A stretch of DNA of 19,357 nt from GCA-2687515 sp046582475 (GCA_046582475.1 JAYGEH010000376.1:1-19357); one strand, 5' to 3'; numbered from the stretch's first letter, positions 6,891 to 14,856 are shown. Program-made: numbers and translations. Notes: a model not told the origin generated them from the letters alone.

Positions 6891-7748
6891 GTGAGCGCGT
6901 TGGTATTCACAATGGTTCTGGCGGCGGCTGTGTTGCATGCGAGCTGGAACGCCTCGGTCAAAAGCGCCGGCGACCGGGTGGTTTCCATGGCATTGGTATT
7001 CGCAACCGGCGGGCTGATTTCTGTACCGTTGCTGTTTCTGTTGCCACTGCCTCAGGTTGCAAGCTGGCCCTACATTGCCATCTCGGCCGCGATTCATGCT
7101 TTATATGGGCTGGCGCTTGCCCGCATGCTGGCTTCCGGCGATTTGTCGCAGACCTACCCCATCGCCCGGCGATCGGCGCCGATCATGATATATTTGCAGG
7201 CCGCCGTCTTCGCCGGTGAACGCCTTACAGCGGTCGGCATCGGCGCCATCGCGCTGATCAGAGCCGGCATCATCAGCCTATCTGGCGGCGGCCGGTCGAG
7301 GCAATCCCGTGGACGCTTGGCCACCGCCCAGGCTTTGTTCGTGGGACTATTGATCAGCCTCTACTCTTTTACCGATGGCCTGGGCGTGCGATTGAGCGGT
7401 CAGACGGTCGCCTACATTGCCTGGATGTTTTTCTTGACCGCAATCCTGATCCTGCCGGCGGCCATGGCGATCCGCCGGCGCGCATTTTACCCGTCGCTGG
7501 GGATGGTCTGGAAGGCCGGCGTCGGCGGAGGGGTTATTGCCATCCTGGCCTACGGCATCGTCATTTGGGCCATGAGCGTGGCGCCCATGGCTTCCGTGGC
7601 GGCGTTGCGCGAGACCAGCGTCGTCTTCGCCGCGGTGATCGGCATGCGGTTCCTCGGCGAGGATGGCGGGCGCTGGCGCCTGGTCTCGGCATTGGTGGTC
7701 GTGCTTGGCGTTATCGTGCTGCAGCAGTCCGGCGGATCAGCAGGGTAA
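6891..7748 (+). CDS. EamA/DMT-superfamily transporter
   Basis: The 285-residue protein has about ten hydrophobic segments arranged as two five-helix EamA repeats, the first at about 1-125 and the second at about 145-280. It sits in the inner membrane. Typical marks are the N-terminal LAAAVLHASWNASVK helix, the LSQTYPIARRSAPI segment ending repeat one, and the SVAPMASVAALRETSVVFAAVIGMRFLGE helix of repeat two. Members export amino acids, metabolites or drugs; the substrate is not evident. GTG 6891 is preferred because AAGGGA lies 7 nt upstream and the length then fits the family. An in-frame ATG at 6849 would add 14 polar residues. Its TAA (7746-7748) abuts the 255-bp repeat element. Confidence 0.85.
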   Translation: MSALVFTMVLAAAVLHASWNASVKSAGDRVVSMALVFATGGLISVPLLFLLPLPQVASWPYIAISAAIHALYGLALARMLASGDLSQTYPIARRSAPIMIYLQAAVFAGERLTAVGIGAIALIRAGIISLSGGGRSRQSRGRLATAQALFVGLLISLYSFTDGLGVRLSGQTVAYIAWMFFLTAILILPAAMAIRRRAFYPSLGMVWKAGVGGGVIAILAYGIVIWAMSVAPMASVAALRETSVVFAAVIGMRFLGEDGGRWRLVSALVVVLGVIVLQQSGGSAG

Positions 7749-7751
7749 TAC

Positions 7752-8006
7752 CAAGGATCAGTGATCATGACCCATAGAGATCACCCATGCGGTCCGCCGG
7801 GTAGGAAGAAGCGCGCCGGCGATGCGGGGCATCGGCCAGCGCTTCTGACGCCCTCCGGCGGGCTGCATGGGCGACCGCAACGGCGGCCAGCCAAGGCTTT
7901 CGGGCAGCGTCGCGCACGCCTTCCGATGCCCCGCATCGCCACGGCGCACGCTCCTTGCCGAAAACGTTGCTAGGCCGTCTCTATCGGTCATGATCACTGA
8001 TCCTTG
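7752..8006. mobile_element. 255-bp palindromic, MITE-like element
   Basis: Left arm 7752-7780 and right arm 7978-8006 are inverted copies matching in 28 of 29 bases; they begin CAAGGATCAGTGATCATGAC on their respective strands. A second inner pair, GCGATGCGGGGCATCGG at 7819-7835 and its exact complement at 7923-7939, lies about 39 bp inside each arm on both sides, so the whole element can fold into a long imperfect hairpin. Weak similarity extends a few bases outward (TAATAC on the left, TTATAAG on the right), including a possible TA duplication. It carries no transposase; short frames on both strands reflect the symmetry. It fits the gap between the convergent EamA and argE-like genes. It could be a non-autonomous transposon or a bidirectional terminator-like repeat. 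Confidence 0.72.
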
Positions 8007-8045
8007 TTATAAGGCACCGGCGCGGCGGAATTCAGGCCCTAACGA

Positions 8046-9221
8046 TCACGCGCCCGCCGCCCAATTGGCTAGTTTGCGCAGGAACGCGGCGCAGGCGTCC
8101 AGTTGCGCAATCTCGATATATTCGTTGGCCTGGTGCGCCTGATCGATGGAGCCGGGTCCGCAGATGACCGCGTCGATGCCGGCTTCTTGGAACAATCCGG
8201 CCTCGGCGGCAAAAGATATTACCCCGGCCTCGTTCTGGCCGGTGAGGCGGCGCACCAGTTCTTCGGCCGCGTTGGTGCCGCCGGCGCGCAAGGGCGGCAC
8301 GTTGGCCAGGCGGTTTGTTTCGATGGCCGCCTCCGGCGCGCGGCGGCGCATCGTCGGCAATAGGGTTTCGGCGCAGTAATTTTGGGTTCGCGCTAGCGCT
8401 TCGTCGGCCTCGTCGCCGGTGACCGAACGGCACTCCCACCCCAATACACAATTTTCGGCGATGATGTTGATGGCGTTGCCGCCAACCATGGTGCCTACCG
8501 ACAATGTGGCGTGCGGCGGCGTGAAGCGGGGATCGCCGCCCCGGGATTTGAAATCGGCACTCAGGGATTCGAGAAATCCGATCAGTTCGGCGGCCGCCGA
8601 AATGGCGCTGACACCGGCATCGGGGTTGGACGAATGCGCCGGTTTACCGGTGATGCGGGTCTCAAACGCCGATATACCCTTATGGGCGTTGGCCAGTTTC
8701 ATGTTTGTCGGCTCGCCGATGATCGCCGCGCTCGCATCCGGAAAATCCCGCTGGAAGCGCTTGATCAGGCCCGGCGCGCCAAGGCAGCCGACCTCTTCGT
8801 CGTAGGATAAAACCAGATGCAGGGGGCGGCGCAGCCCGAGGCTAAGAAATTCCGGCACCAGCGCCAGGGCGACGGCGATAAAGCCCTTCATGTCGGCGGT
8901 GCCGCGGCCATAGAGGCGCTCGTCCCGCGCTGTCATGGTAAAGGGATCGCCTTGCCAATCCTGGCCCTCCACCGGCACCACGTCGGTGTGGCCCGACAGG
9001 ATCACGCCGCCCGGCTCCGCCGGTCCGATGGTGGCGATCAGATCGGCCTTGGCGCCATCGGCGGATACCTGGGTCTGAGCTTCGATGCCGTGGCCCGACA
9101 AATAGTCCGCGACGCTGTCGATGAGCAGAATGTTGGAATGCGCCGAGACCGTATTGAAGGCCACCAGGCGGCCCAGCATGTCGGCGGGCTGGATCACTTC
9201 GGGGGCGGGGGTGCCTGCCAT
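8046..9221 (-). CDS. argE: Acetylornithine deacetylase (M20 peptidase family)
   Basis: The 391-residue protein is an M20 metallohydrolase with the ArgE pattern. The metal-binding H78 and D80 lie in LSGHTDVVPV, D110 in GRGTADMKGF, the catalytic/metal E142-E143 pair in SYDEEVGCLG, a GEPTNMKLANAHKG block follows, and the C-terminal metal histidine lies in GPGSIDQAHQANEYI. ArgE hydrolyses N-acetylornithine to ornithine in cytoplasmic arginine synthesis; related enzymes act on other N-acyl amino acids, so the exact substrate is inferred. Its ATG (9219-9221) shares one base with the trkH stop (TGATG), indicating coupled translation with an unrelated potassium transporter. The long upstream extension of this frame runs inside trkH and is a shadow. 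Confidence 0.88.
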   Translation of the reverse strand: MAGTPAPEVIQPADMLGRLVAFNTVSAHSNILLIDSVADYLSGHGIEAQTQVSADGAKADLIATIGPAEPGGVILSGHTDVVPVEGQDWQGDPFTMTARDERLYGRGTADMKGFIAVALALVPEFLSLGLRRPLHLVLSYDEEVGCLGAPGLIKRFQRDFPDASAAIIGEPTNMKLANAHKGISAFETRITGKPAHSSNPDAGVSAISAAAELIGFLESLSADFKSRGGDPRFTPPHATLSVGTMVGGNAINIIAENCVLGWECRSVTGDEADEALARTQNYCAETLLPTMRRRAPEAAIETNRLANVPPLRAGGTNAAEELVRRLTGQNEAGVISFAAEAGLFQEAGIDAVICGPGSIDQAHQANEYIEIAQLDACAAFLRKLANWAAGA

Positions 9222-10669
9222 CAGGCCCTCCAGAATGTCCGGGTAAACAGGACCATGACGGTAAACAGCTCCAACCGGCCGAGCAGCATGCCCACCGACA
9301 GGATCCATTTGGCGGCCACCGGCAGGGACGTGTAACTGCCTTCCGGCCCGACCACTGGGCCCAGGCCCGGCCCCACATTGGCAATCGCCGATGCCGCCGC
9401 CGACACGCTGGTCAGAAAATCGAGGCCGAGCATGGCCAGCAGCATCGCCAGCACGGCGAAGGTGGCGCCAAAAACGAAGAAAAAGCTCATCACCGAATTG
9501 GTCACTTCGTCCGGGATCGGATTGCGGTTGTAATAGGGGATGAACACGCCGTGCGGCTGGGCCAGGCTTTGGAACTGGGTGCGCGCCGCCGCATAGATCA
9601 CCTGAAAGCGGAATATCTTGATGCCGCATGTGGTCGATCCGGCGCAGCCGCCGACGAACATGATGAAAAAGAATATGGGCAGCACGAACGATCCCCAGTT
9701 ATCGAACCCGGCGGTGGCGTAGCCGGTGCCGGTCATGATCGAAACCACGTTGAACGAGGCCAGGCGCAGGGACTGCACCGGGTCGATATTCTGGCCCAGC
9801 CAAAGCCAGCCGCCGACCAGGGCGATGACCACAATCAGCGTGGTCAGAAACCACTGCACCTGGGAATCCCGGAACAATCGGCCGGGGTTGCCCTGGATCG
9901 CCAGCAGGTACAACAGGAACGGCAGGCTGCCCATGATCATGCCGAGGGTGATGATGGTGTCGATGGCGGCGCTATTGTAATGGCCGATGGAGGCATCGTG
10001 GGTGGAAAAGCCGCCGGTGGCGATGGTGGTCATGGCGTGGGCGATGGCATCGAAACCGCTCATGCCGGCCAGCCACATGGCGCCCGCCCAAATGGCGGTC
10101 AGGCCGAGATAAATAATGCCGATGACGGCAGCCACCTGGGCGGCGCGGGGAAAGGCTTTTTCCGACTGATCCGAAGATTCCATGCGAAACAATTGCATGC
10201 CGCCGACGCGCAGCATGGGCAGGACCGCGAGCGCCATGACGATGATGCCGATGCCGCCCAGCCATTGCAGCAGCGCGCGCCACAGCAATAGCCCAGGCGG
10301 CACGGTGTCCAAATTCTGGATGACCGTGGCGCCGGTGGTGGTGATGCCGGACATGGCCTCGAAGAAGGCGTCGGTGAAGCTGAGGTTGAGCTGGGAAAAG
10401 GCAAAGGGCAGCGCCGCGAACACGGTCAGCACAATCCAGCTCAGCGTGGTGAGAATGAAGGCCTGGCGCGGGCTCAAGGTGGCGCCGCCGGCGCGGCTGG
10501 TGAGCGCCAGGGAAACGCCGATAAACAAAGTCACCCCGGCGGCCACGGCGAACACCTGCCAATCGGGATTGCCGGCGGCCGCATCGACGGCGGCGGGCAC
10601 CGCCATGACGATGGCGAGCGTCGTCAGCAAAGTACCAAGGATCAGGAATATGGGTCGGAAATCGAACAC
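9221..10669 (-). CDS. trkH: TrkH-family potassium uptake protein
   Basis: The 482-residue inner-membrane protein has four pore-loop repeats of the Trk/Ktr/HKT type. Selectivity-filter segments are TTTGATV, TIATGGFS, IMTGTGYATAGFD and IANVGPGLGPV, each between transmembrane helices. A GGCAGSTTCGIKIFR segment after the third repeat and an RLELFTVMVLF C-terminus are typical of TrkH. It would form the K+-translocating subunit, gated by cytosolic TrkA, which is not in the window. The start is GTG 10667-10669, supported by GGAGGTGATCG immediately upstream, an almost full anti-Shine-Dalgarno match. It lies 48 bp after folE and overlaps the ArgE start by one base. Confidence 0.95.
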   Translation of the reverse strand: MFDFRPIFLILGTLLTTLAIVMAVPAAVDAAAGNPDWQVFAVAAGVTLFIGVSLALTSRAGGATLSPRQAFILTTLSWIVLTVFAALPFAFSQLNLSFTDAFFEAMSGITTTGATVIQNLDTVPPGLLLWRALLQWLGGIGIIVMALAVLPMLRVGGMQLFRMESSDQSEKAFPRAAQVAAVIGIIYLGLTAIWAGAMWLAGMSGFDAIAHAMTTIATGGFSTHDASIGHYNSAAIDTIITLGMIMGSLPFLLYLLAIQGNPGRLFRDSQVQWFLTTLIVVIALVGGWLWLGQNIDPVQSLRLASFNVVSIMTGTGYATAGFDNWGSFVLPIFFFIMFVGGCAGSTTCGIKIFRFQVIYAAARTQFQSLAQPHGVFIPYYNRNPIPDEVTNSVMSFFFVFGATFAVLAMLLAMLGLDFLTSVSAAASAIANVGPGLGPVVGPEGSYTSLPVAAKWILSVGMLLGRLELFTVMVLFTRTFWRA

Positions 10670-10717
10670 CGATCACCTCCACCGCCCGGGTCTAGCCGTC
10701 GATCCCCGGTGGCCGGT

Positions 10718-11350
10718 TTAATTTCCGCTTCGGCCGATCATGGCCAGAAATTCCCGCCGCGTCGAGGGATCGTCGCGGAACGCACCGATCATGCGGCTGG
10801 TAACCATATTGACGCCGGGCTTGTCGATGCCGCGCGTGGTCATGCATTCGTGTGCCGCCTCGATCACCACGGCAACGCCCTTCGGATGCAGCACCTGGTC
10901 CAGGGTGTTGGCGATTTGCGCCGTCATCTTTTCCTGAATCTGCAAACGCCGGCTATAGGTTTCGACCAGCCGGGCCAGCTTGGAGATTCCGACAACCTTG
11001 ATATTGGGAAGGTAGGCGACGTGAACTTTGCCGATTATGGGCGCGATATGGTGCTCGCAATGGGAGGCGAAGGAGATGTCCTTCAAGACCACGATCTCGT
11101 CATAGCCATCGGTTTCGTCGAAGGTGCGGTCGAGCAGTTCGTAGGGATCCTCGTTGTAGCCTTGAAAATATTCCTCATAGGCGCGGACCACCCGGTCGGG
11201 CGTCCCTAGAAGACCGGGCCGCGTGGGATCGTCGCCGGCCCAGCGCACCAATGTGCGCACCGCTTCTTCGGCTTCCTCGCGGCTCGGTTTACCCGGACCT
11301 TTTTCAGCCTCCTCGCCATCGACGAGGCTCAATGATTTTTCCTTGGCCAT
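10718..11350 (-). CDS. folE: GTP cyclohydrolase I
   Basis: The 210-residue protein is a type I GTP cyclohydrolase, which converts GTP to 7,8-dihydroneopterin triphosphate at the head of folate and pterin synthesis. Zinc ligands are C98 and H101 (in FASHCEHH) and C169 (in AAHECMTTRG). The substrate-binding blocks YLPNIKVVGISKLAR, RLQIQEKMTAQIA and GVNMVTSRMIGAFRDD are intact. The first 25 residues are a charged, variable extension. ATG 11348-11350 is taken as start; an upstream TTG at 11374 has no ribosome site. The Shine-Dalgarno for the ATG is also weak (GGA). A hairpin at 11376-11395 lies just upstream. Confidence 0.96.
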   Translation of the reverse strand: MAKEKSLSLVDGEEAEKGPGKPSREEAEEAVRTLVRWAGDDPTRPGLLGTPDRVVRAYEEYFQGYNEDPYELLDRTFDETDGYDEIVVLKDISFASHCEHHIAPIIGKVHVAYLPNIKVVGISKLARLVETYSRRLQIQEKMTAQIANTLDQVLHPKGVAVVIEAAHECMTTRGIDKPGVNMVTSRMIGAFRDDPSTRREFLAMIGRSGN

Positions 11351-11375
11351 TTCCAATCCGTTCCAATAAAGCAAG

Positions 11376-11395
11376 CTCCGGCCAAACGACCGGAG
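11376..11395 (-). terminator. Possible apaG terminator hairpin
   Basis: CTCCGG (11376-11381) and CCGGAG (11390-11395) form a 6-bp stem with an 8-nt loop, extendable with a bulge. On the minus strand it is followed by CTTGCTTTATT, a weak T-rich tail, about 85 bp after the apaG stop. It lies in the folE leader, so it could equally be a leader hairpin. Confidence 0.3.
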
Positions 11396-11480
11396 GCTGT
11401 TAATTGGCGTTCACGGGAATTCCGCTAGCATACCGATTTTTAACCATTGTGCCAGCCCGAAGCGCCCGCGGCCCCGCCGA

Positions 11481-11891
11481 TCAGTTGACGATGCTCAAAT
11501 CGTGGGGCGAATCCAGGGAAAATGTCGGTATCGATACGGAAAAAGGGTCGCCGGCCTCGGTCACCATCTGGTAGGTGCCGGTCATGAATCCAGACGGCGT
11601 GGACAGCGGCGCGCCGGAGGTATATTCGAAGGAGTCCCCAGGCTCCAAGATGGGTTGCTCGCCAATAACCCCTTCGCCGCGCACCTCTTCGATGCGGCCT
11701 TTGGAATCGGTGATTTGCCAATGGCGGCGCAGCAATTGCACAGTCTCGCCGCCCATATTTTCGATACGCACATGGTAGGCCCAGACGTAATGAAAATCTT
11801 CCGGCACCGATTGGTCGTCCAAATAGAATGGGTCCACCGAAACGCGGATGGATCGGGTTATTTCGCTATAGGCATCTTCTTCTTCGCTCAT
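11481..11891 (-). CDS. apaG: ApaG domain protein
   Basis: The 136-residue protein is a stand-alone ApaG (DUF525) of immunoglobulin-like fold. The family signature is clear: YVWAYHVRIEN, RRHWQITDSKGR, the glycine motif GEGVIGEQP, and EYTSGAPLSTPSGFMTGTYQMV. ApaG was linked genetically to Co2+/Mg2+ handling in enteric bacteria; its biochemical role remains unclear, and the same fold occurs in F-box proteins and polymerase-interacting proteins. The length is slightly above the usual 125 or so, owing to an acidic N-terminus (SEEEDAYSE). ATG 11889-11891 has AAGG directly adjacent, too close for a good ribosome site. A TATTAT box about 80 bp upstream is a possible -10. Confidence 0.95.
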   Translation of the reverse strand: MSEEEDAYSEITRSIRVSVDPFYLDDQSVPEDFHYVWAYHVRIENMGGETVQLLRRHWQITDSKGRIEEVRGEGVIGEQPILEPGDSFEYTSGAPLSTPSGFMTGTYQMVTEAGDPFSVSIPTFSLDSPHDLSIVN

Positions 11892-11990
11892 CCTTAGTGT
11901 CTAGCACTTTTGATGGGCCGCGAACACACTTTTTGCATCGCCTCCAGATGGCTGGTAATGATTGAATAATACTGCATAAGTGATTGATAA

Positions 11991-12845
11991 TTAAAGGCTA
12001 TTCGAATTTGCGAAACGGATTTCGACGCGCCGGTTACGCGCTTCCGGAACGCCGTCGGTGGTCGCGACTTGGGGCCGCTCTTCGCCGAAGGCAAATTGCG
12101 ATATCAATTGGATGGGGATTCCCCGTTCGATCAAGGCGTGGCGCACGGCTTCCGACCGGCGCCGCGACAAGGCGCGGTTATAGGACGCCGGCCCGGCCCG
12201 GTCCGCATGGCCACTCAAGACGATCGTGACCGGCGCGCCGGACCGGTAGGCGGCCACGATATTGTCCAGCGCGGGTCCGGCATCCGCCGCCGGCCTGGCG
12301 CTGTCGAAATTGAAATAGAGGATCGTTGTTTGGCGGGTGGTTTGGCGAGAGGCGGTATCGATCTTGGCCATGGCGCCATGAAACTTGCCCCGGCATCTGG
12401 CGATGTGATCGGCTTGAATTATTTCCTCCTGCTGTTCCATCCAGCAATCAAAGCCCGATTGGGCGTCCGCTGTCACCTGGGGCCAACGCACCGCCGCGCC
12501 ATTTTCGAGCGCCCTGGTCAAGCGTCCAAGCGCGGCGGCCAATATGGGTTTCGCGCTGGCGGGCAAGCGACGCTGATCGAGCCGGTCGGGGCGCACGGTT
12601 TGGCCGCCTCGGGCGGCCAGGGATTTGCTGCCATAGCGGGCCGCGTCGGCCCAATCATACATCTGATCCGCTTCATAAAGGGCCAGCTCTTTATAGGCAC
12701 GGCTAAGGGCGGCGCCGAATTCCTGGCCGGTAACCTGGCTTTGGCGGAGGCCCTCGTAATCGAAATTGGCGCCGCAGGCGCTCAAGATTACTATTTCGCC
12801 GGCCATCAGCGCGCCGAGAGCAAATTTGTTGGTCGCAAAAATCAT
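11991..12845 (-). CDS. OmpA-family outer-membrane lipoprotein
   Basis: The 284-residue protein has a lipoprotein signal ending in the lipobox LSAC (C24), so the mature protein would be lipid-anchored. Residues about 25-165 form a helical region with no recognised domain. Residues about 170-280 are an OmpA-C domain (ILYFNFDSA, VLSGHADRAGPASYNRALSRRRSEAV, NRRVEIRF) with the peptidoglycan-binding Asp and Arg pattern. It probably tethers the outer membrane to peptidoglycan, as Pal-like proteins do. A Thr/Arg/Gln-rich stretch (TASRQTTRQTT) precedes the domain. ATG 12843-12845 follows AAGGAG with 7-nt spacing. It lies 87 bp downstream of the phosphoesterase gene and may be in the same transcript. 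Confidence 0.9.
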   Translation of the reverse strand: MIFATNKFALGALMAGEIVILSACGANFDYEGLRQSQVTGQEFGAALSRAYKELALYEADQMYDWADAARYGSKSLAARGGQTVRPDRLDQRRLPASAKPILAAALGRLTRALENGAAVRWPQVTADAQSGFDCWMEQQEEIIQADHIARCRGKFHGAMAKIDTASRQTTRQTTILYFNFDSARPAADAGPALDNIVAAYRSGAPVTIVLSGHADRAGPASYNRALSRRRSEAVRHALIERGIPIQLISQFAFGEERPQVATTDGVPEARNRRVEIRFANSNSL

Positions 12846-12932
12846 CCTGCCGCTCCTTGCCAGTTTGCGTGTCGATGGGGCGGGAATGTGGCCGGTGATG
12901 ATGGCCGAAAGGGGGCGGATCTGAGGTATTAT

Positions 12933-13796
12933 TCAGGCATCGACGGGCGACGGTTGCCAATGGAAGACGGCTTCGCCAAGGGCGCGGCCGGTATGTCGGC
13001 GCTCGGATTCGGGCAAAACGTCGAGGCTCGGCCAGAGGCCGCTGGCCAGGCAATCGCAATAGCCGCCGGGCAGCCCGGCGCGCCGCATTTTGCCGGCGGC
13101 GGCGGCGTGGTCGTAGCAAAGCGCCCGATGTTCCAGGCGCAAACCACCGGATTCGGGGACAGCCAAGCTGTACCAGACCCGGGGCGTGCCGTCGTTGGCG
13201 GGCATGCCGATGGCGCCGGCATTGTGCCAAAACTGCGCACCGGTTCGGGTAAACGGGATGCCGCAATGGCCGGCGAAGATACCGTCGGCGGCAACCGCCG
13301 CCATTTCGCCGTCAAAATCAGCGGCAGCGGAGGACGCAAACAGGAACCGGTTGATGCCGCGGACACCGCCATGCACCACCAGCAATCGGGCACCGCCGAT
13401 TGTCAGGCGGATGCGGCGCGGCAATTGGCGCATCCAGGCGCGGCAATCTTCATTGAGGGCCGCGCTGCAGTAGCGGTACCAGTGATCGGCCAAAAGATCG
13501 CAAGCGCTGCCGGCTTCAAAGCCGCAGCCGCAGTCATCGCCGCCGAACCCGAGGGCTTCTTCGCAATTGCCCATCAGGGTGGTGACGCCGGCGGCCCGCA
13601 AGGCTTCGATTGTGGCCACCGGATCGGCACAATAAGCGGCCACATCACCGGTGCAGATCATGCGCTGGGTTGGAATTTGCAGGCGCCGCGCCTCGGCCAG
13701 AACCGCGTTCATGGCTTCAAGATTTCCGTAGGGGCCGCCGAAGACCAGGACCGCCTCGGTAAACCCGCCCAGGTCCAATTCCGCCAAACCGCTCAT
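12933..13796 (-). CDS. Divergent, cysteine-rich metallophosphoesterase-like protein
   Basis: The 287-residue protein has the calcineurin-like phosphoesterase layout with an altered metal site. The first motif, normally DxHxN, reads G21-P-Y23-G-N25, so the metal Asp and His are missing. The later motifs are TGD51, GN77-C78-EE (His to Cys), H142-GG and AGH177-CGIPF. A cysteine cluster CGCGFEAGSAC (89-99) follows the GNCEE motif, and NAGAIGMPANDGTPRVWYSL resembles the C-terminus of MPE-type phosphatases. It starts at ATG 13794-13796, overlapping the radical SAM stop as ATGA, which rejects the upstream 16-residue extension. I recall GGPY-type proteins as a recurring proteobacterial family, so the altered site is probably not a local mutation. 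Substrate and activity are unknown. Confidence 0.8.
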   Translation of the reverse strand: MSGLAELDLGGFTEAVLVFGGPYGNLEAMNAVLAEARRLQIPTQRMICTGDVAAYCADPVATIEALRAAGVTTLMGNCEEALGFGGDDCGCGFEAGSACDLLADHWYRYCSAALNEDCRAWMRQLPRRIRLTIGGARLLVVHGGVRGINRFLFASSAAADFDGEMAAVAADGIFAGHCGIPFTRTGAQFWHNAGAIGMPANDGTPRVWYSLAVPESGGLRLEHRALCYDHAAAAGKMRRAGLPGGYCDCLASGLWPSLDVLPESERRHTGRALGEAVFHWQPSPVDA

Positions 13797-14749
13797 TGCG
13801 GAGCGCTGCAGGAGCCGCCGCCAAGCACGCAGAAGCGGGCGCAATGGGGATGGTTGAGGGGCACCGCGCCAATTGATGACGCCAGATCCGGTCCCATGTC
13901 AAAGGCGCTGTCATAGGGCAGCAAGGTGCAGGGCATCACCTTAGGCGTAGCGCCTTTTTCTTTGACCACCATGCGCGATGTGGCGCACATCATGGCGTCG
14001 GGCGATACGCCGAGGATTTCCCAGCAGGCGGTGGTGATTTCCGGTACGTCCAGGGTGGCGTCCATCTCCGGAAACAGGACCAGCGCTATTGGATCTTCGG
14101 CGTCGATTGGGATGTCATGGGATTGGAACAGCTTGGCGTAGGCGGCGCGCGCCGGGCCCGCATCCTCGTCCCAGCGGCTGCGCCCGGCGGCGGCGATATC
14201 AAATCCATTGGCCGCCAGCCATTTGAGTCCGGCGATCATCGGCGCCCAGCTTCCGGCGCCGCGCAACTCTTCATGGCGCCGGCTGGTATGATGATCGACC
14301 GAGATCCGCAGTTTGAGCTTTGCGCCATATTGGTCCAGCAGCCCTAGGAGCGGATCCTTTTTGTGTTGCATGGGCAACATGGCGTTGGTCAGCACCAGCA
14401 CGTCGAACCCGCGCGCCAGGCCGAGCGCCAGCATTGGGATAATTTCGGGGTTCATAAACGGCTCGCCGCCGGTAAACCCGATCTCGCGGACGCCCAGGTT
14501 TTGCGCGTCGATCTCATCCAGGTAGACGCGCACTTCATCGGCGGTGATGTAGGCCAGGCGGTCGTTTATGGGGCTCGATTCGATATAACAGTTCACGCAG
14601 GTGAGGTTGCAGAGGGTTCCGGTATTGAACCACACCGTATTCAGGCGGCGAAGGGCAACCGAGGCGCGCTTGGCGCCGTCGGCGGTGATGGCGGAATTCT
14701 GGAACTTATCACCGGCCAGCGATGGCTGGCTGCGGATATCGTCGGGCAA
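13793..14749 (-). CDS. Radical SAM protein with C-terminal cysteine cluster
   Basis: The 318-residue protein has the radical SAM [4Fe-4S] motif C47-x3-C51-x2-C54 (LCNLTCVNC), the SAM-binding TGGEP (93-97) and a partial TIM barrel including LRISVDHH. The C-terminal third holds six further cysteines (C242, C255, C274, C303, C307, C314), ending in HPHCARFCVLGGGSC. This suggests an auxiliary iron-sulfur cluster as in SPASM/twitch enzymes, though spacing is not canonical. The reaction is unknown. The start is TTG 14747-14749, chosen because AGGAG lies 7 nt upstream; no in-frame ATG precedes the CxxxCxxC motif. It is translationally coupled to the phosphoesterase gene (ATGA overlap), so the two probably act together. 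No precursor-peptide gene was seen nearby. Confidence 0.88.
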   Translation of the reverse strand: MPDDIRSQPSLAGDKFQNSAITADGAKRASVALRRLNTVWFNTGTLCNLTCVNCYIESSPINDRLAYITADEVRVYLDEIDAQNLGVREIGFTGGEPFMNPEIIPMLALGLARGFDVLVLTNAMLPMQHKKDPLLGLLDQYGAKLKLRISVDHHTSRRHEELRGAGSWAPMIAGLKWLAANGFDIAAAGRSRWDEDAGPARAAYAKLFQSHDIPIDAEDPIALVLFPEMDATLDVPEITTACWEILGVSPDAMMCATSRMVVKEKGATPKVMPCTLLPYDSAFDMGPDLASSIGAVPLNHPHCARFCVLGGGSCSAPQ

Positions 14750-14856
14750 ATCGGGGCTCCTTTTGTCGCGCCTGACGATATCCGCTTTTGCCCGATCAAG
14801 CCAAGTCAAATGCCCGTGTTTCGGGGGCCGGCAGGCCCGCGGCAAGCAGAGAAAGC

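Noticed and set aside
6840..6895. Riboswitch-like sequence ahead of the EamA gene
   Set aside because: GGAAACTGGTGG...CTCCGG loosely recalls a cobalamin element, but no full set of conserved blocks or pairing was found.
7758..7997. Open frames on both strands inside the 255-bp element
   Set aside because: Both translations contain the same GDAGHR peptide because of the inverted repeat. There is no ribosome site, so they follow from the palindrome, not from coding.
9222..9629. Upstream extension of the argE frame inside trkH
   Set aside because: The extension lacks M20 homology and overlaps trkH entirely; ATG 9219-9221 gives the normal family length.
9551..10291. 246-codon plus-strand frame
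   Set aside because: It is antisense to trkH and has the His/Asp/Gln-rich composition produced by reading membrane-protein codons backwards.
12069..13916. 615-codon open frame on the plus strand
   Set aside because: It is antisense to the OmpA lipoprotein and phosphoesterase genes, both of which have clear motifs and ribosome sites. Long antisense frames are expected in GC-rich DNA.
14750..14845. Extension of the radical SAM gene to a TTG at 14845
   Set aside because: The extra 32 residues are Arg/Pro-rich and no ribosome site precedes that codon; TTG 14747-14749 has AGGAG at 7 nt.
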